Shown in pieces: positions 36,749 through 48,635 of a stretch of 64,000 nucleotides of DNA; position 1 is the stretch's first letter, and the number at the start of each line of letters is the position of its first letter. A program made the position numbers and the translations under genes. Location of the stretch: contig OY804579.1 in NCBI GenBank assembly GCA_963680875.1, forward strand, positions 23,297,804 through 23,361,803, in the 5' to 3' direction. The stretch is from Bathymodiolus brooksi (taxonomy: Eukaryota > Mollusca > Bivalvia > Mytilida > Modiolidae). Below the pieces are notes generated by a model that saw nothing but the letters and a program-made list of their open reading frames with translations, searched no databases and had not been told where the DNA came from.

Positions 36749-37384
36749 GGAATGGAAGTACGTTTCCACGCAGCGAAGAAAATAGGTCTAATTTCTATAA
36801 ACATCGGTGTTCAAGAGCTGCCAGATAGTGTAGGTGTTTCAAAGGTAAATTAACTTCGGTTTTGTGTACAACGTTACATATATAGTTAATATTTCATCAG
36901 ATAAAATAGTGTATGTTAATAAATTTCACAAAGATTAAAATTTATAACAAGTCTATCAACTGTTAGAGCATTTGACATGGACCGTGATTGAAATATGTAA
37001 ATTTCTGGAAATACGTAAGGACCCCTTTGGTATCGTCAAACTCTTCTTAAGGACCAGTATAACTGGGATCAAATTTAATCTATACGGTAATGGGTAAATA
37101 ATCTTCTAAATACTTGCTATGGAATGAAATATAATTATTGTGAGATGACGATTTTTAGCGAGAGAGATCCCAAGGTATATTTGGTTAGAGCCCAGAGTCA
37201 AAAATGCTGGTGATTATTTTTGAAACCCGGTATTTTGAATATGCATTTGTGAGGCATTTAATATCGTTACGACATGAAGTATCAGGCTTGAGCAAATAAA
37301 ATCCCTGTGATTAATGGAATCCAAGATCCAAGTCCTGGTGCTCAAAATTTTAAAAGCTTACGAATATGAAAACATTCTGGTTGG
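36749..37384. other. No gene; small family H fragment
   Basis: Contains CCCTTTGGTATCGTCAAACTCTTCTTA near 37022, matching the end of family H in plus orientation. The rest is anonymous. Confidence 0.45.
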
Positions 37385-37510
37385 TTTGGTTGGTTTATGG
37401 TGTTTAACGCCACTTCAAACAATATTTCAGTTATATCGTGGCGGTCAGTTTTATTGGTGGCGGAAACCGGAGTACCAGGAGAAAACCACCGACCTGTCAA
37501 ACATTCTGTA
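37385..37510 (-). mobile_element. V-SINE-like tail fragment
   Basis: TTATGGTGTTTAACGCCACT, AATATTTCAGTTATATCGTG, GGAAACCGGAGTACCAGGAG and AAAACCACCGACCTGT. This is the best preserved tail of the family in the window; the tRNA-like head is missing. Confidence 0.7.
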
Positions 37511-38099
37511 CCAACTCATCAATAGAAAACAAACTATTGGATAGACAACACGTGTTCAACCTGTTTAGACAATATGAATGATTTGACATCATTATGGAAA
37601 ACTAGTTTTGTTGGTAGTATACTATTATATATGTACATGTACATTGTTTGTATATATAAATACAATATAAACATATTGATAAAGTATATTGCTGTTAATA
37701 TACTAATGAAAATGACACATATTGGAAAGAGATAGATAAGGCATATGAATATATATGTTCAGTGGTCAAGTATATACCGAAGCCTTATTGTCAATACCAC
37801 CTTTGTGATATACACACGTGACAGAGCATAATATTTGTCAACAAGGTCTTGATATCTGGCACAAAACTTATTAAAACTTATTCCCGGATATTAGCTACAA
37901 GTTCTATTTAGAAAGATTCACAACATTCGAAGAGCTTTTGGTGTATAGCTTTCATGATTTGACAATATAACGGTAACATTTAATTCGACCTCTTTGTAAT
38001 AGACTTTGCTATAGAAGCAACCACTGGGAAAATCAGGATAGATGTTAAAAATGAGTCTGTTTATGTAACCTCCTTACGTTATTAGTACGAAATAGAAGG
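37511..38099. other. No feature recognised
   Basis: AT-rich anonymous sequence. Confidence 0.5.
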
Positions 38100-38310
38100 A
38101 TTAATCAGAAGCCCTAAGTCGAAGCTGACAGGCAATACAATGAGCAAAAGAAAAAGGTGAAAAGGTCAAATAATGATTTACAAAACACTGCTCAGAGAAA
38201 ACTCAAGAGTGAGTAACACGAATCTCCACAAAACTGGAAGTGAACTCAGTTGCTGAGGAATGGGTTTCTCGCTCCACTGATGCCACCCGTTGTGTTACTA
38301 TTAGACGACA
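38100..38310 (-). repeat. Dispersed repeat family H
   Basis: Contains GGCAATACAATGAGCAAAAG (a diverged single internal segment), AATGATTTACAAAACACTGC, GAGTAACACGAATCTCCACA and CCACTGATGCCACCCGTTGT. No amplification. Confidence 0.7.
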
Positions 38311-38552
38311 CGAACACCATCTGATATGGAAGTTGTGTAGGACATCAGTATTGGAAAGCAATGTCAAATACCTTATTAATGTAAATTAATATTAATACAT
38401 GTGATAAAGTAAATTACGACGGGTCATTGGTTTTATCTGGTACTCCTTATTTCCCCAGCAATAAAACTTACCGCCTTGATATAACTGACATATTGTTGAA
38501 AGTTGGGTTAAAACGTATATACCAGATAAAACCCAACCTTCAATTTGTTATT

Positions 38553-38990
38553 ATTATGTCAGATGAGAGGAATCGAGTGTCATGTCGTATGATATCTGAG
38601 AAAGTGCTAATGTTCTCCTACCTAAGGCATAGGTGAATTTACCTGATGTTGGCTATCCTCTATAGTACATTCGGTTTTATTGCTCCCAAAGCTGTCCAAT
38701 CTTTCGACTTTGAGCGTACCTGATGAAGGTTATTCTGAGCGTACCCGATGAAGGTTATTCCAAAAACGCGTCGTGCGCACTAAATTTGATATCTACGTTT
38801 TCATTTACACCAGAAATTCATTGTAAGATTTGCATATTTTTCACAAATATATGAGGACACCGAAAAATATGGCAGGGAAAATTTAGGCACTGGACGGTTT
38901 TGTTAAACCCCACAAATAATCAAGTAATTATTAAAGTAGAAATGCCTAAATCATTAGTAACAGGGATAGAATTGAAAACAAGAAACTACC
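38553..38990. repeat. Anonymous repeat, copy A, interrupted by family G
   Basis: TGTCAGATGAGAGGAATCGA to CGTATGATATCTGAG aligns with copy B at 39101, and CACCAGAAATTCATTGTAAG to AGTAGAAATGCCTAAA aligns with copy B downstream. The two parts are separated in copy A by about 190 bp of family G (about 38607-38800). Confidence 0.65.
38607..38800 (+). repeat. Dispersed repeat family G, near-monomeric copy
   Basis: GGTGAATTTACCTGATGTTG, TTTTATTGCTCCCAAAGCT, TGAGCGTACCTGATGAAGGT (twice) and AAAACGCGTCGTGCGCACTA. The two adjacent GCGTACC-GATGAAGGTTATTC units are the seed of the array seen at 50.35-51.93 kb. Confidence 0.75.
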
Positions 38991-39014
38991 ACACAAATAC
39001 ACGAACTCTCACTA

Positions 39015-39090
39015 TTTTTTTCTTTCCTGGCTTGGTACATGTACTTCAATATAAAGTGGTGGTATTAAGCTAGTTTATGGGCCTAAAACT
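39015..39090 (-). repeat. Dispersed repeat family M, fragment
   Basis: CTGGCTTGGTACATGTACTT, AAAGTGGTGGTATTAAGCTA and GTTTATGGGCCTAAAAC correspond to the complement of the start of family M (compare 20.70 kb). Confidence 0.5.
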
Positions 39091-39100
39091 AAATATGTAA

Positions 39101-39330
39101 ACATGTCAAATGAGAGCAATCGAGTTGCTTGTCGTATGATATTCCGGGAAAATTTTAATTCATTTGAAACACCAGACATTCATTGCAAGATTTTTATATT
39201 TTCTAACGATATTCGCAGACACGGAAAAATAATGACGAGGGACAGTTCATGCCTGGTATGTTTGAGAAAAACACACATTATCAAGGAATGATTAAGTAGA
39301 AATGCCTAAAAATTTAGATAAAGAGGTGAT
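39101..39330. repeat. Anonymous repeat, copy B, uninterrupted
   Basis: TGTCAAATGAGAGCAATCGA, CGTATGATATTCCGG, CACCAGACATTCATTGCAAG and AAGTAGAAATGCCTAAAAAT follow in order. It is the uninterrupted counterpart of 38553-38990. Family M fragment lies just upstream. Confidence 0.65.
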
Positions 39331-41840
39331 ATCATACCATATTCAAGATAAAATTATTGTTAATATATATGAAGAATACAATATATATAGGTAAAAATAA
39401 GTAGACCATACTGTAACTATGTATAAAAAGAAACATTAATTTCATTTTGTATATACTTAAATTCTCATATCATGAATAGCCGAGCAAATATCAATGTTAC
39501 ACATTCGAGTCTGAACTGCAATATTGTGTTCCCTATCATAGCGTTCAATAATATAAAATAGCAATTTATACATTCTGAAACGCGTGAACATTTTAATTTA
39601 CACCACTGGTGACTCTCGGAATAATGAAACCGTTTGTCAACGTCATGTTTGACATAGTAGACAAACGAGGTGTTCCGAGAGGTCGGTAAGCTTTGGGTCT
39701 AAGCAATCAATTGTCACGAAAAAAATCAAAGAAAATTTCAATTTAGGGTGATAGATTCGTTCATTACACATATTGGTTCATGGAAAGAGACATTGTAACA
39801 TCAGAGATGAAGCAGAAATGGATGACCTCAGTCCTATAGACTCCATTTAGCAAACACAAAAATCTAATTACAAGACTCGGAAAGACCCGACATAATTTGA
39901 CATGTCACTTACACTGTCAAACGTGTAGTCAATCCAATTAATAACCACATCTTTTATGCAAGTAATTCATCACGACATTTGAAATCATCAACATTTTCTA
40001 TTTTTGTTTTTGTTTATTCATTTACAAAATATTTAATTAGTGTTTTATTCATGCAAATTTATCAATAATATTAAAATAAATAAAACAACTTTGTAATTTC
40101 GACAGTAATCTTCTGCACTGAATGATAAATGGGTGTATATGGTGCTGGTTGTCACATATCTGGTAGGGACCATATTATAGAAGGGAAAAATAAACACGCG
40201 CGATAATGATAAATAAAATAAAATGCAGCACAAAAAAATATTATGTTGGCATATTCCATCTCGATATATTGATGATTTTTGGTGATTAACGTCAAATATA
40301 CAGTGTTCAACAAGTCTATACAAATACATCTACATGTATGTAAAGAGGGGTCCGAAATAAATAATCCGTTATTTGACCACATTTTGACTTCGCAATGCAT
40401 TTTCTTGCTTTTTGGTGTGCAAAACAAACATAATGAATAAATGTGTTTATTATATGTATTTTAACGTCACCATTACCAGGAAACACTCTTGTAAGGTGGT
40501 TCAGATCCAACACCATATAGCTACTAACTAATAGGACCACTAAAAACAGATGAATAACACGTCCACAAAGTGCTAGAGACTCGGGTTCAGAAGTTAATAC
40601 GACACCAGACGATAGGATATTCGGGCGCAATACTAGTGAGGGTACCCACAGCCCCCGAATCCCTCCTATAAAACAAACAAACAAAAAACGGAAACAAAAC
40701 AAACAAAAACACACGAAAAAAAAAACCCAAAACAAGAAGAACAAATTCAAAAACAAAAAAGATAAACCTAATTAACTTTAAAGTCGATTAACACATTCCA
40801 CATATAGCATAGCATATCTTTACATTACCTCAATTCTCTGTCATTGGAGAAAATAATATTTAACAATTATATAATAACATAACAATAGAGTGAAAAATAC
40901 CAAATCTGACACAACTCTCTGTATTAATTTATCCCAGACCTTTACAAAATAGCTTTATGCATGGAGTCTCCCAAACAGATATTTTAAACATTATTATTTT
41001 TACTCCAGCATCATAATTCCCATTCTTCCCTTGTCAAAAGATGATCAATTATATTTTTACTGAAAGAAAAATTATAAATTATCCACTAAGATGTTATGAT
41101 TGAATTTCCATGCACATTGTCCTTATTGCTATAAACTATAATGTTACTAGATTGAATTTTCATCAGATTGATGACTCTTTTAAGTGTCGTGCCATTCATA
41201 TCCTCTCACTGGTCCAATTAGATGGAATATCTAACTAAACGTCGATGCCCACATCAAAATTAATTTTCCTTTACACGAAGCTTGTATTTGTTACATTTTG
41301 TTAAATAAACACAAATAAAAGGTACGCGATTTTCGACATGACAACATTGTTGATGATGGTATTCTTTCTTTCTAAATTGAAGGCAATGATGTTTTGTTAA
41401 GAGTTTAATCTGCATCCAGTCTCAAAGGGTCTATTTGCACTAAAATGCAAAAAAAAAGGATTAAAATGGAAAAGAGTAAGAAAACAATATAATTGAATGT
41501 AGGACAAAACGCAAACACCCCTTTCTTGATTTCTCGAGAGAGAAAAAACAACAGTAGAAGTCTTTACAACAACAAGTAGGCCAACAAAACTTCTCTTCTC
41601 TACAAGCCTGATATTGAAGGTAAAGAAGAACTGTCCTGACGGTAAATGAAGTACAATTACATGAAAGGAGGACTGTATTGGTCAACTTTTCTCTTTCTAT
41701 AACATGGATACATTGCAATATAAAGGCATTGTAACGTGGTAAAGCAAGCTGTATAAACTTTGATGTGCAAAGCAAAAACTACAATGCATACATTACTATT
41801 ACTCTCTAATATACTACTCTCGGGATTTGTAAAAGAAAGT
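39331..41840. other. No gene recognised
   Basis: AT-rich sequence with an A-rich AAACAAAC low-complexity patch at 40670-40760. The minus frames 40045-40756 and 41461-41869 show no family resemblance; the FLFWVFFFVCFCLFCF part of one comes from the A-rich patch. Confidence 0.45.
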
Positions 41841-43060
41841 GTTTGAAGATACCGAAAGGGGGTAATCATAAGTGGGAAATCGAAGGACAGACAATGCTAT
41901 GGCCAAAAGAAGAAGGACAGAAAATGCTATGGCCAAAAAAAGAAGGACAGACAATGCTATGGCCAAAAGAAGGACAGACAATGCTATGGCCAAAAGAAGA
42001 AGGACAGACAATGCCATGGCCAAAAGAAGAAGGACAGACAATGCTATGGCTAAAAGAAGAAGGACAGACAATGCTATGGACAAAGAAGGACAGACAATGC
42101 TATGGCCAAAAGAAGGACAGACAATGCTATGACCAAAAGAAGAAGGACAGACAATGCTATGGCCAAAAGAAGGACAGACAATGCCATGGCCGAAAGAAGA
42201 AGGACAGACAATGCTATGGCCAAAATAAGGACAGACAATGCTATGGACAAAAGAAGGACAGACAATGCCATGGCCAAAAGAAGGACAGACAATGCTATGG
42301 CCAAAAGAAGGACAGACAATGATATGGCCAAAAGAAGGACAGACAATGCCATGGCCAAAAGAAGAAGGACAGACAATGCTATGGCCAAAAGAAGAAGGAC
42401 AGACAATGCTATGGACAAAAGAAGGACAGACAATGCTATGGCCAAAAGAAGAAGGACAGACAATGCTATGGCCAAAAGAAGAAGGACAGATAATGATATG
42501 GCCAAAAGAAGGACAGACAATGCCATGGCCAAAAGAAGGATAGACAATGCTATGGCAAAAAGAAGAAGGACAGACAATGCCATGGCCAAAAGAAGAAGGA
42601 CAGACAATGCCATGGCCAAAAGAAGAAGGACAGACAATGCCATGGCCAAAAGAAGAAGGACAAAAATACAAACAATGGTCCACAAACCACTGATGATTGA
42701 GCAACAGAAACCCTACTAAAACCCAAGTGTTAACTCAGGTGCTGTTGAGGTTAACTAGTTCCTGTATATCCAGTGGTATTCGTCGTGCTACACTTGTTAA
42801 AAAGCCAAATAATGAGAAATGAAAGAAGAAACGATTCTGACTACAACAAGCGCAACATATACATTGTCATATGTGATACATAATTATGTTCCCTGACGAT
42901 TAACCAAGTGATGAGATCGACTGTATAAAACTTGCCAAATGATGTGTACAACTAAACTATAATGAATCCCAGGTTCAGTAGTTTCCTTGTTCGTTGCAAA
43001 CTTCTATCAAGGAAATCCTAATAGGAAATACAGCCTCTGAAATGATGTATAAACTGAGAG
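41841..43060 (-). repeat. Dispersed repeat family H with internal array
   Basis: Starts GTTTGAAGATACCGAAAGGG, then after the array CAAACAATGGTCCACAAACC, TAGTTCCTGTATATCCAGTG, GTATTCGTCGTGCTACACTT, and later TAGTTTCCTTGTTCGTTGCA and TCAAGGAAATCCTAATAGGA. These blocks match the unexpanded copy at 9247-9655 and the near-monomeric copy at 49.94-50.20 kb. Confidence 0.8.
41884..42662. repeat. 27/30-bp minisatellite, about 28 copies, inside family H
   Basis: The unit is GGACAGACAATGCTATGGCC followed by AAAAGAA or AAAAGAAGAA. 27- and 30-bp forms alternate irregularly, and TGCCATGG, TGATATGG and TGGAC variants are interspersed. All overlapping long frames here (41843-42719 plus; 41814-42704 minus) are products of the period. 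On the plus strand one frame gives MAKRRTDNA or MAKRRRTDNA repeats. Confidence 0.97.
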
Positions 43061-43277
43061 CTCTATATTCTCCATACAATGTCTTTTTATTTCTGACCAA
43101 TTTGTATGGCATTTGATGGCATAGCATATTCAACAACAAAAAATAGCACATGGGAAGAAGAATGAAATATTTGGTACAATGAATGGGAATAAACAATAAA
43201 ATATTTAATTTATATTCTATGTCTTTATTTACAGAAGGGGTAATCAAGAATGTACAATCCAGATACACATAAAACAT

Positions 43278-43685
43278 CCCCCAAACAAAACAAAAAACAA
43301 ACAAACAAACACAAAAAACAAAAACAAACAAAACACAAAAAACAAAAACAAACAAACAAACACAAAAAACAAAAACAAACAAACACAAAAAACAAAAACA
43401 AACAAAACACAAAAAACAAAAACAAACAAACAAACACAAAAAACAAAAACAAACAAACACAAAAAACAAAAACAAACAAACAAACACAAAAAACAAAAAC
43501 AAACAAACAAACACAAAAAACAAAAACAAACAAACACAAAAAACAAAAACAAACAAAACACAAAAAACAAAAACAAACAAACAAACACAAAAAACAAAAA
43601 CAAACAAACACAAAAAACAAAAACAAACAAACAAACACAAAAAACAAAAACAAACAAACACAAAAAACAAAAACAAACAAAACAA
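43278..43685. repeat. CAAA-rich tandem repeat
   Basis: Built from CACAAAAAACAAAAACAAAC with one to three extra AAAC units, and a period of about 20-28 bp. It yields long minus-strand frames of the type FCLFVFVFCV on three frames (42975-43774), all artefacts. Confidence 0.95.
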
Positions 43686-43812
43686 ATACTAAATAATGAG
43701 TAACACAGACCCCACCAACAATACCGTGCGTGAACACATATGCTCGCGAAGGGTAAGCAGTTCCTTTTATTCATAAGACACCCGCCGTGTTACTCTAGTT
43801 CTGTCTTAGAAG
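43278..43812 (-). repeat. Dispersed repeat family H fragment with CAAA-rich array
   Basis: Right of the array: AATGAGTAACACAGACCCCA, GAAGGGTAAGCAGTTCCTTT and CGCCGTGTTACTCTAGTTCT match family H. Left of it an H start was not found, so the copy is truncated or replaced there. Confidence 0.65.
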
Positions 43813-44528
43813 GAATACAAGGAGAACTGTGTAGTAATAGTAATGAACTGGCAGTTGTCACTATAATGAAGGGTACCAACATTGAGCCTTCGGGATTGAC
43901 AGACATGTTTTGTCAAAATATCATAAAAAATATTTATGTTACTTGAATAAAAAACAATGTTCCTTACCCTTAATTATATATTGTCTCTTTATCAAATAAT
44001 GTAATTTTCTTTTCTTTTTATCACTAGCCCAGGTAATGAAACATTCGTACCAATGGAGACTGTCAGTCGTAATATTTATCTTTGTCAAGTTAAATTATTT
44101 TTCGGTATAATTGTAGTCAAATATAACATTTTTTTCCTATGTTTATACGCTTAATTTGGTCTGTGTGGTATACATAAGGTATTGGTGATCCGACAACTGT
44201 TGGTTGTTGGGTTCGGGACAATAGTTTTTTCACAATATATTATAAACGGATGTCAACTACTTACACTACGACATAGCTAAAATAGTGTTGATATTGGCGC
44301 TGAATGAGAATAATCAAACTAAGTCATATATTATAAAGATTCAAGATTCAATTTTTTGTTATAGTCTCGCCACTTACAATTAAAAAAAAAACAAGTATTT
44401 ACATAATAAAATATTCGTTCACCATCACAAATCATATTGCATGTACCAATCTTAAAAGATTTATGAGAGACTTATATTCTATAAAATATAACATTTTAAA
44501 ACTATATAGTATTATATTTACACAATAA
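43813..44528. other. No feature recognised
   Basis: AT-rich anonymous sequence. Confidence 0.5.
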
Positions 44529-44774
44529 CTAATGGTATAAAAAACTATTTCTCCTAATTAAAATATTATAGCAGGTTTTGGCTACAATATTAAAAACGTT
44601 TTCGTTACTAAATAAAAATACAAATTTATCTGCATTTGATAAAAAGCTAAAATTTGCATTAAAATGTAAAACATCATTTGACATTTTTTGTCTAAGATCT
44701 GCATATAACAGGCACTGCATTAAAACATGAAAACGAGTGAAGTCATAATTAGAAATATGTTCATGCTCATGCAT
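44529..44774 (-). pseudogene. Non-LTR retrotransposon C-terminal fragment
   Basis: The 81-codon frame reads HVLMQCLLYADLRQKM, then SNADKFVFLFSNENVFNIV and AKTCYNILIRRNSFLYH-stop. This pattern (H-V-L-x2-C-x2-Y-x2-L-R, then a K-F-x-F/Y-L-x-S/T-N-E-N block and A-K-x-C-Y-x-I-L-x-R-R) is the usual C-terminus of non-LTR retrotransposon ORF2 proteins in bivalves. The preceding zinc-knuckle-like cysteines and the RT domain are absent upstream, so it is a 5'-truncated remnant, as is typical of non-LTR insertions. Confidence 0.55.
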
Positions 44775-47700
44775 AAAAAAAAATAGGATTTTAAAGATAC
44801 TAAATGACGGTGAAGCTTTTTTAGCGCGATAGAATGCATGATCAATGTCAGAATTTAAGCAAGTTTACCAGTATAAACAAATATATCATATTCATCAAAG
44901 TTTTGCTTTAGTATTTTTTCAAGACCGGTTCTCTATCAAAGAAAAGACCTGATGTTTTATATCTTGATTAAAATGATTAAGTGTATCAGTCAATAATAAG
45001 TCTAGAGGAGTTAAATAAATGTGATCAGGCAGAAATCAAATGGTATCGGCAATGGCTTTACCCATAAATCATTTTAATAAACTGGACACCAACTCATGAA
45101 TCGATGTAAAAATTGACAAGAATTTGCCCAAAGATCAAAATTCTCATCTACAAAGTCAGAGACCGGACTGATTCAATTTAGATACTGGAAGAAATGTCCC
45201 TTGGAACTCCATTATCAGGATCAATCAGCTGTACTGTAGTATTCACTGCGTTGCATCAATTTAGCCTCGTTTTGATTGATTGACAGTGGCTTAATTTGGT
45301 GTGGTAATATTGGTTAATGTGAATCATAAACAACAATTGGTTTTATTCGATGTTTTAAATTGGTTGAAATGTTTCAGCTTAATACTAAAGTTTCATTAAT
45401 ATTGCTAGAACTAGATATATCTATATATATATATTATTCATTTTGTATGCTATATTTTCTCATTCTATTTCTGTCATATAAGTTACAATGTAAGTGTAAA
45501 CGCCACTACAAAATGAATTCGGACAAAACGACCCCTTGCAGATTATAAACAGTATTTGAAAATAACATTGTTTAATATTAGTGTAATCATTAATACCTCG
45601 AGATAGCCGAATTTACGTGTAATTAGGTGTAACATGAGAAATACCTATTTTTCATTTTATTTTTAATAATTCTAGTGTAATTAGATTGTTACAAGGTATG
45701 AACATCAGAATAGGTCCATTCTGATACATGTAGCGTAATAATATCTTAGACGCACGAAATATCATTAAAATGAATAAAGAAAAAGAATCGTATATTCATG
45801 ACGGAATGTATTATTTGTTTCAAAATACAGTGGGGAGAATATCATGTGAATGCTGTTGTTTTATAGTAATACCAATGTCACGAGTGTAGCCGAAAACTGC
45901 CGATGTCAAAGAAAGTTATACGGAAGCTGCATTAGTCATCTGCAAAACGAGTAAAATTCAGTGTCAAAGCTATAAATAGTATTCTAAAAACAATTCTTAA
46001 TTCAAGGCCGAAATAGAAAGAAGGGTCACGACATACACATCTAGATTAATAGGACTAATGATAACAAAAAATAGCTCTGACAGAAACATCAAGACCAATA
46101 AAAACAGCAAAAATAAAATGAAAATCTAAATCGAAGACAAAACTGAATAGTGAACCTGACAGACGTCAAACTCAATATAACGTTAAAAAAAAGGGACAGA
46201 TTCTACTTATTATACCTTAAGCAGATTGTATTACATAATGTGTTATATCTAAATGCTGGTTTGTGTTTTAAGTAATGTTTAATGTTATGCAGATAAGACC
46301 ATTTATTGTCAAATGCGTGAACATTTATCAAAATGCTACAATAATTCATATTTATAATGAAAACGTGTTAAGCATACAGAGAGAACAAAGACAGCCACCG
46401 TGAACTTTTGAGTCATAATTATATTTTACTTGCAAATGGTTTCAGAACATGAAAATCTTGTTGAAAATTAACATCTTTTATGACAGAGTAAGACTAGTGG
46501 CGTTTATCAACGTCGTATCCTGTGTCTTTAGACAAACGAGGGTTTCCGAAAGGTCAGCAGTAGTTGCATAAACAAACAGTATCTGTCATATAAAATTGGA
46601 AGTTTTATATTCTGTAGTTGATTAATTCGAAAGTTACATGAAATTCACCAAATATATAATCACTTATCACTTATCATCGCAAATTAATTGCCTCATTTAC
46701 AGAACCTGGTTAGTGGCAAGAAAAATATGATTATGTCATTATTTCGACATATATATCTAGAATTTAGTACATAAAGCTTTCGTAACTTCATTTTAGTTAT
46801 CTCGTAATTTCTCCAAGGAACATCTCGTGTTCGGTATAGCTATCTCGTTATTTCGACATAGATATATCGAAATTACGACGTACAATCTCGTAGTTTCGAT
46901 ATTACACTAATTTAATTTAATGTAATCCATGGATCTAATATCCAAAACAATATTTTTGCACATTCCACTCAAAATAAATTTGCTCCATTCACTATTTCAG
47001 AATTTTTAATATCAGAATTAGAGAAAACTGGATGCACGATGACCCTCGACAAGCTTTAGATATTGCATTTTCTGGACAATTTCGCTGAAAATGAATGTAT
47101 GTTCATAATCTCCGTATACAAATGTAGTATATACAGGTATTTTAAGTCACAACCACTGCGCAAAAGCTGGCTGTTACCAACAGGAAGCGATGATGAATTG
47201 GGCAAATCATTCAGTCAGCACATGCGTCTTAGTGACGTTACTGCATTCTACTTGGACGCATTTCTGGTGTCAACAATGATCGATAGCTCAAAGTTTAACC
47301 TCAGTATAGACAACCACAATACCAATCAGTTTGAAAAAAATATGATGGATAATCTCCATTTGTATTTTGGGATAACTTAATACATACGATTATAATTATT
47401 TTCCACAATATAGTTAGTATAAACAAAATAAGTAAAAAGTTGATACTGCCAACAGAACTCTCCAAAATTACAAACAGACATAATATATTAAGCAGACTAA
47501 ATGTGGAGTAAAAAGATGAATTAAAAGTCTGAGAATAAATATACGAGTGGTAAAACGTTTCATAGAAAACAATTATCAAACACGAATGAAAACGAACAAC
47601 GTTTAATATTCAACATACCACTGATCTTCTATTTATGAACATATATGCATGTTGAGAAAAATACATGCGACAAACTAAAGTTATCAACCGAAAACCACCA

Positions 47701-47994
47701 ACATTGTTAATATTCCTATTACAAAGGGGCATAAGTATCTACCACTATAGTAAAAATCCAACTGGAGCTGTATTATATATGCCAAAGTAGAAAGATACAT
47801 ATTGATGCAAACTAAATGTATCACCCGGAAATCATAAATTTTCCCGACTTTTGTATTTAAAAGGGACATAACACCTGAACAAAAACAACCACCAAAGAGA
47901 AAGTTGATGATCAATAATAATTGTTGCCATCGTGACTTGGTTAGCCATCTATGGCAACTGACATGTTCCATTTATCGTAATCAAAATCCCGTCC
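44775..47994. other. No gene recognised
   Basis: AT-rich. The frames 47063-47380 (105 codons), 47301-47579 and 47684-47971 have no family I know. The short palindrome-rich patch at 46745-46915 is listed separately. Confidence 0.4.
46745..46915. repeat. Degenerate CTCGTAATTTCGA-type repeat
   Basis: Repeated ATTTCGACATATATAT, ATCTCGTAATTTC, ATCTCGTTATTTCGACATAG and ATCGAAATTACGACG. CGTTATTTCGA and TCGAAATTACG can pair around a 10-nt loop. Similar low-complexity repeats are common in marine invertebrates. Confidence 0.6.
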
Positions 47995-48250
47995 TTTTCT
48001 CAGTCATGACTTATCACCCTGTTTTGAAACAAGAGTAACTAACACGACGGGTGCCACTAGCGGTGCAGAACTGCCCTTTCTTCCGGAGTTCATCATTAGG
48101 TTTTTGTGGCTTCAATTTGCTAAATTGTTAGTTAATCTGTGTAGTGTTTTGTAGATGATTGCTTGTCCTCCTTTTTTGTTTGGTCATTGTATTTATCTAT
48201 TCTTGTGCTATTAACGACTTCTGAATACAACTTTGGTATCTTATTTAATA
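47995..48250 (+). repeat. Dispersed repeat family H, near-monomeric
   Basis: TCATGACTTATCACCCTGTT, TAACACGACGGGTGCCACTA, TAGTGTTTTGTAGATGATTG and a single internal segment TTTGGTCATTGTATTTATCT, then GACTTCTGAATACAACTTTG. It is a useful unexpanded reference. Confidence 0.75.
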
Positions 48251-48383
48251 TTTTAAAACGGTGATGTATTGGTTAATGTGTGGATGGTCGTAGTTTCAAT
48301 TCTCAGTCACGTCAAACCAAAGACTAAGAAATTGGTATTTGCAGCGAATTCGTTAATAACGTAGCTTGTAATAGTAACTGCTG

Positions 48384-48449
48384 ACTGATTGTCCCTGAGC
48401 CATACACTGATTGTCTCTGAACCATACACTGATTGTCTCTGAGTCACTG
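48384..48449. repeat. 22-bp tandem repeat, 3 copies
   Basis: ACTGATTGTCTCTGAACCATAC is the unit in three near-identical copies, with starts at 48384, 48406 and 48428. Confidence 0.9.
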
Positions 48450-48635
48450 ATGTGTCCGAGTAGAGCGACTTGAATACCTCCGAACTGTCCTTTAGTTTGC
48501 GACCACTACAATGGTATATCTGTATAAAGCTAACATTGTTCGTTTTGGTGGAATTCTTGACCATCATTGTTTAAACTGTTCTTTTCATAATCATCATTTC
48601 ATCAAAAAGTAACCCGTTTTTGCCATAATTACTGA

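Noticed and set aside
41814..42719. Long frames on both strands (LLLAIALSVL, MAKRRTDNA types)
   Set aside because: Products of 27/30-bp periodicity within a dispersed repeat; overlapping frames are equally open on both strands.
42975..43774. Cys/Phe-rich minus-strand frames
   Set aside because: They are the translation of a CAAA-rich low-complexity array in three frames.
47063..47380. 105-codon open frame as a gene
   Set aside because: No recognisable motif, no splice or promoter context, and AT-rich composition like the surroundings.
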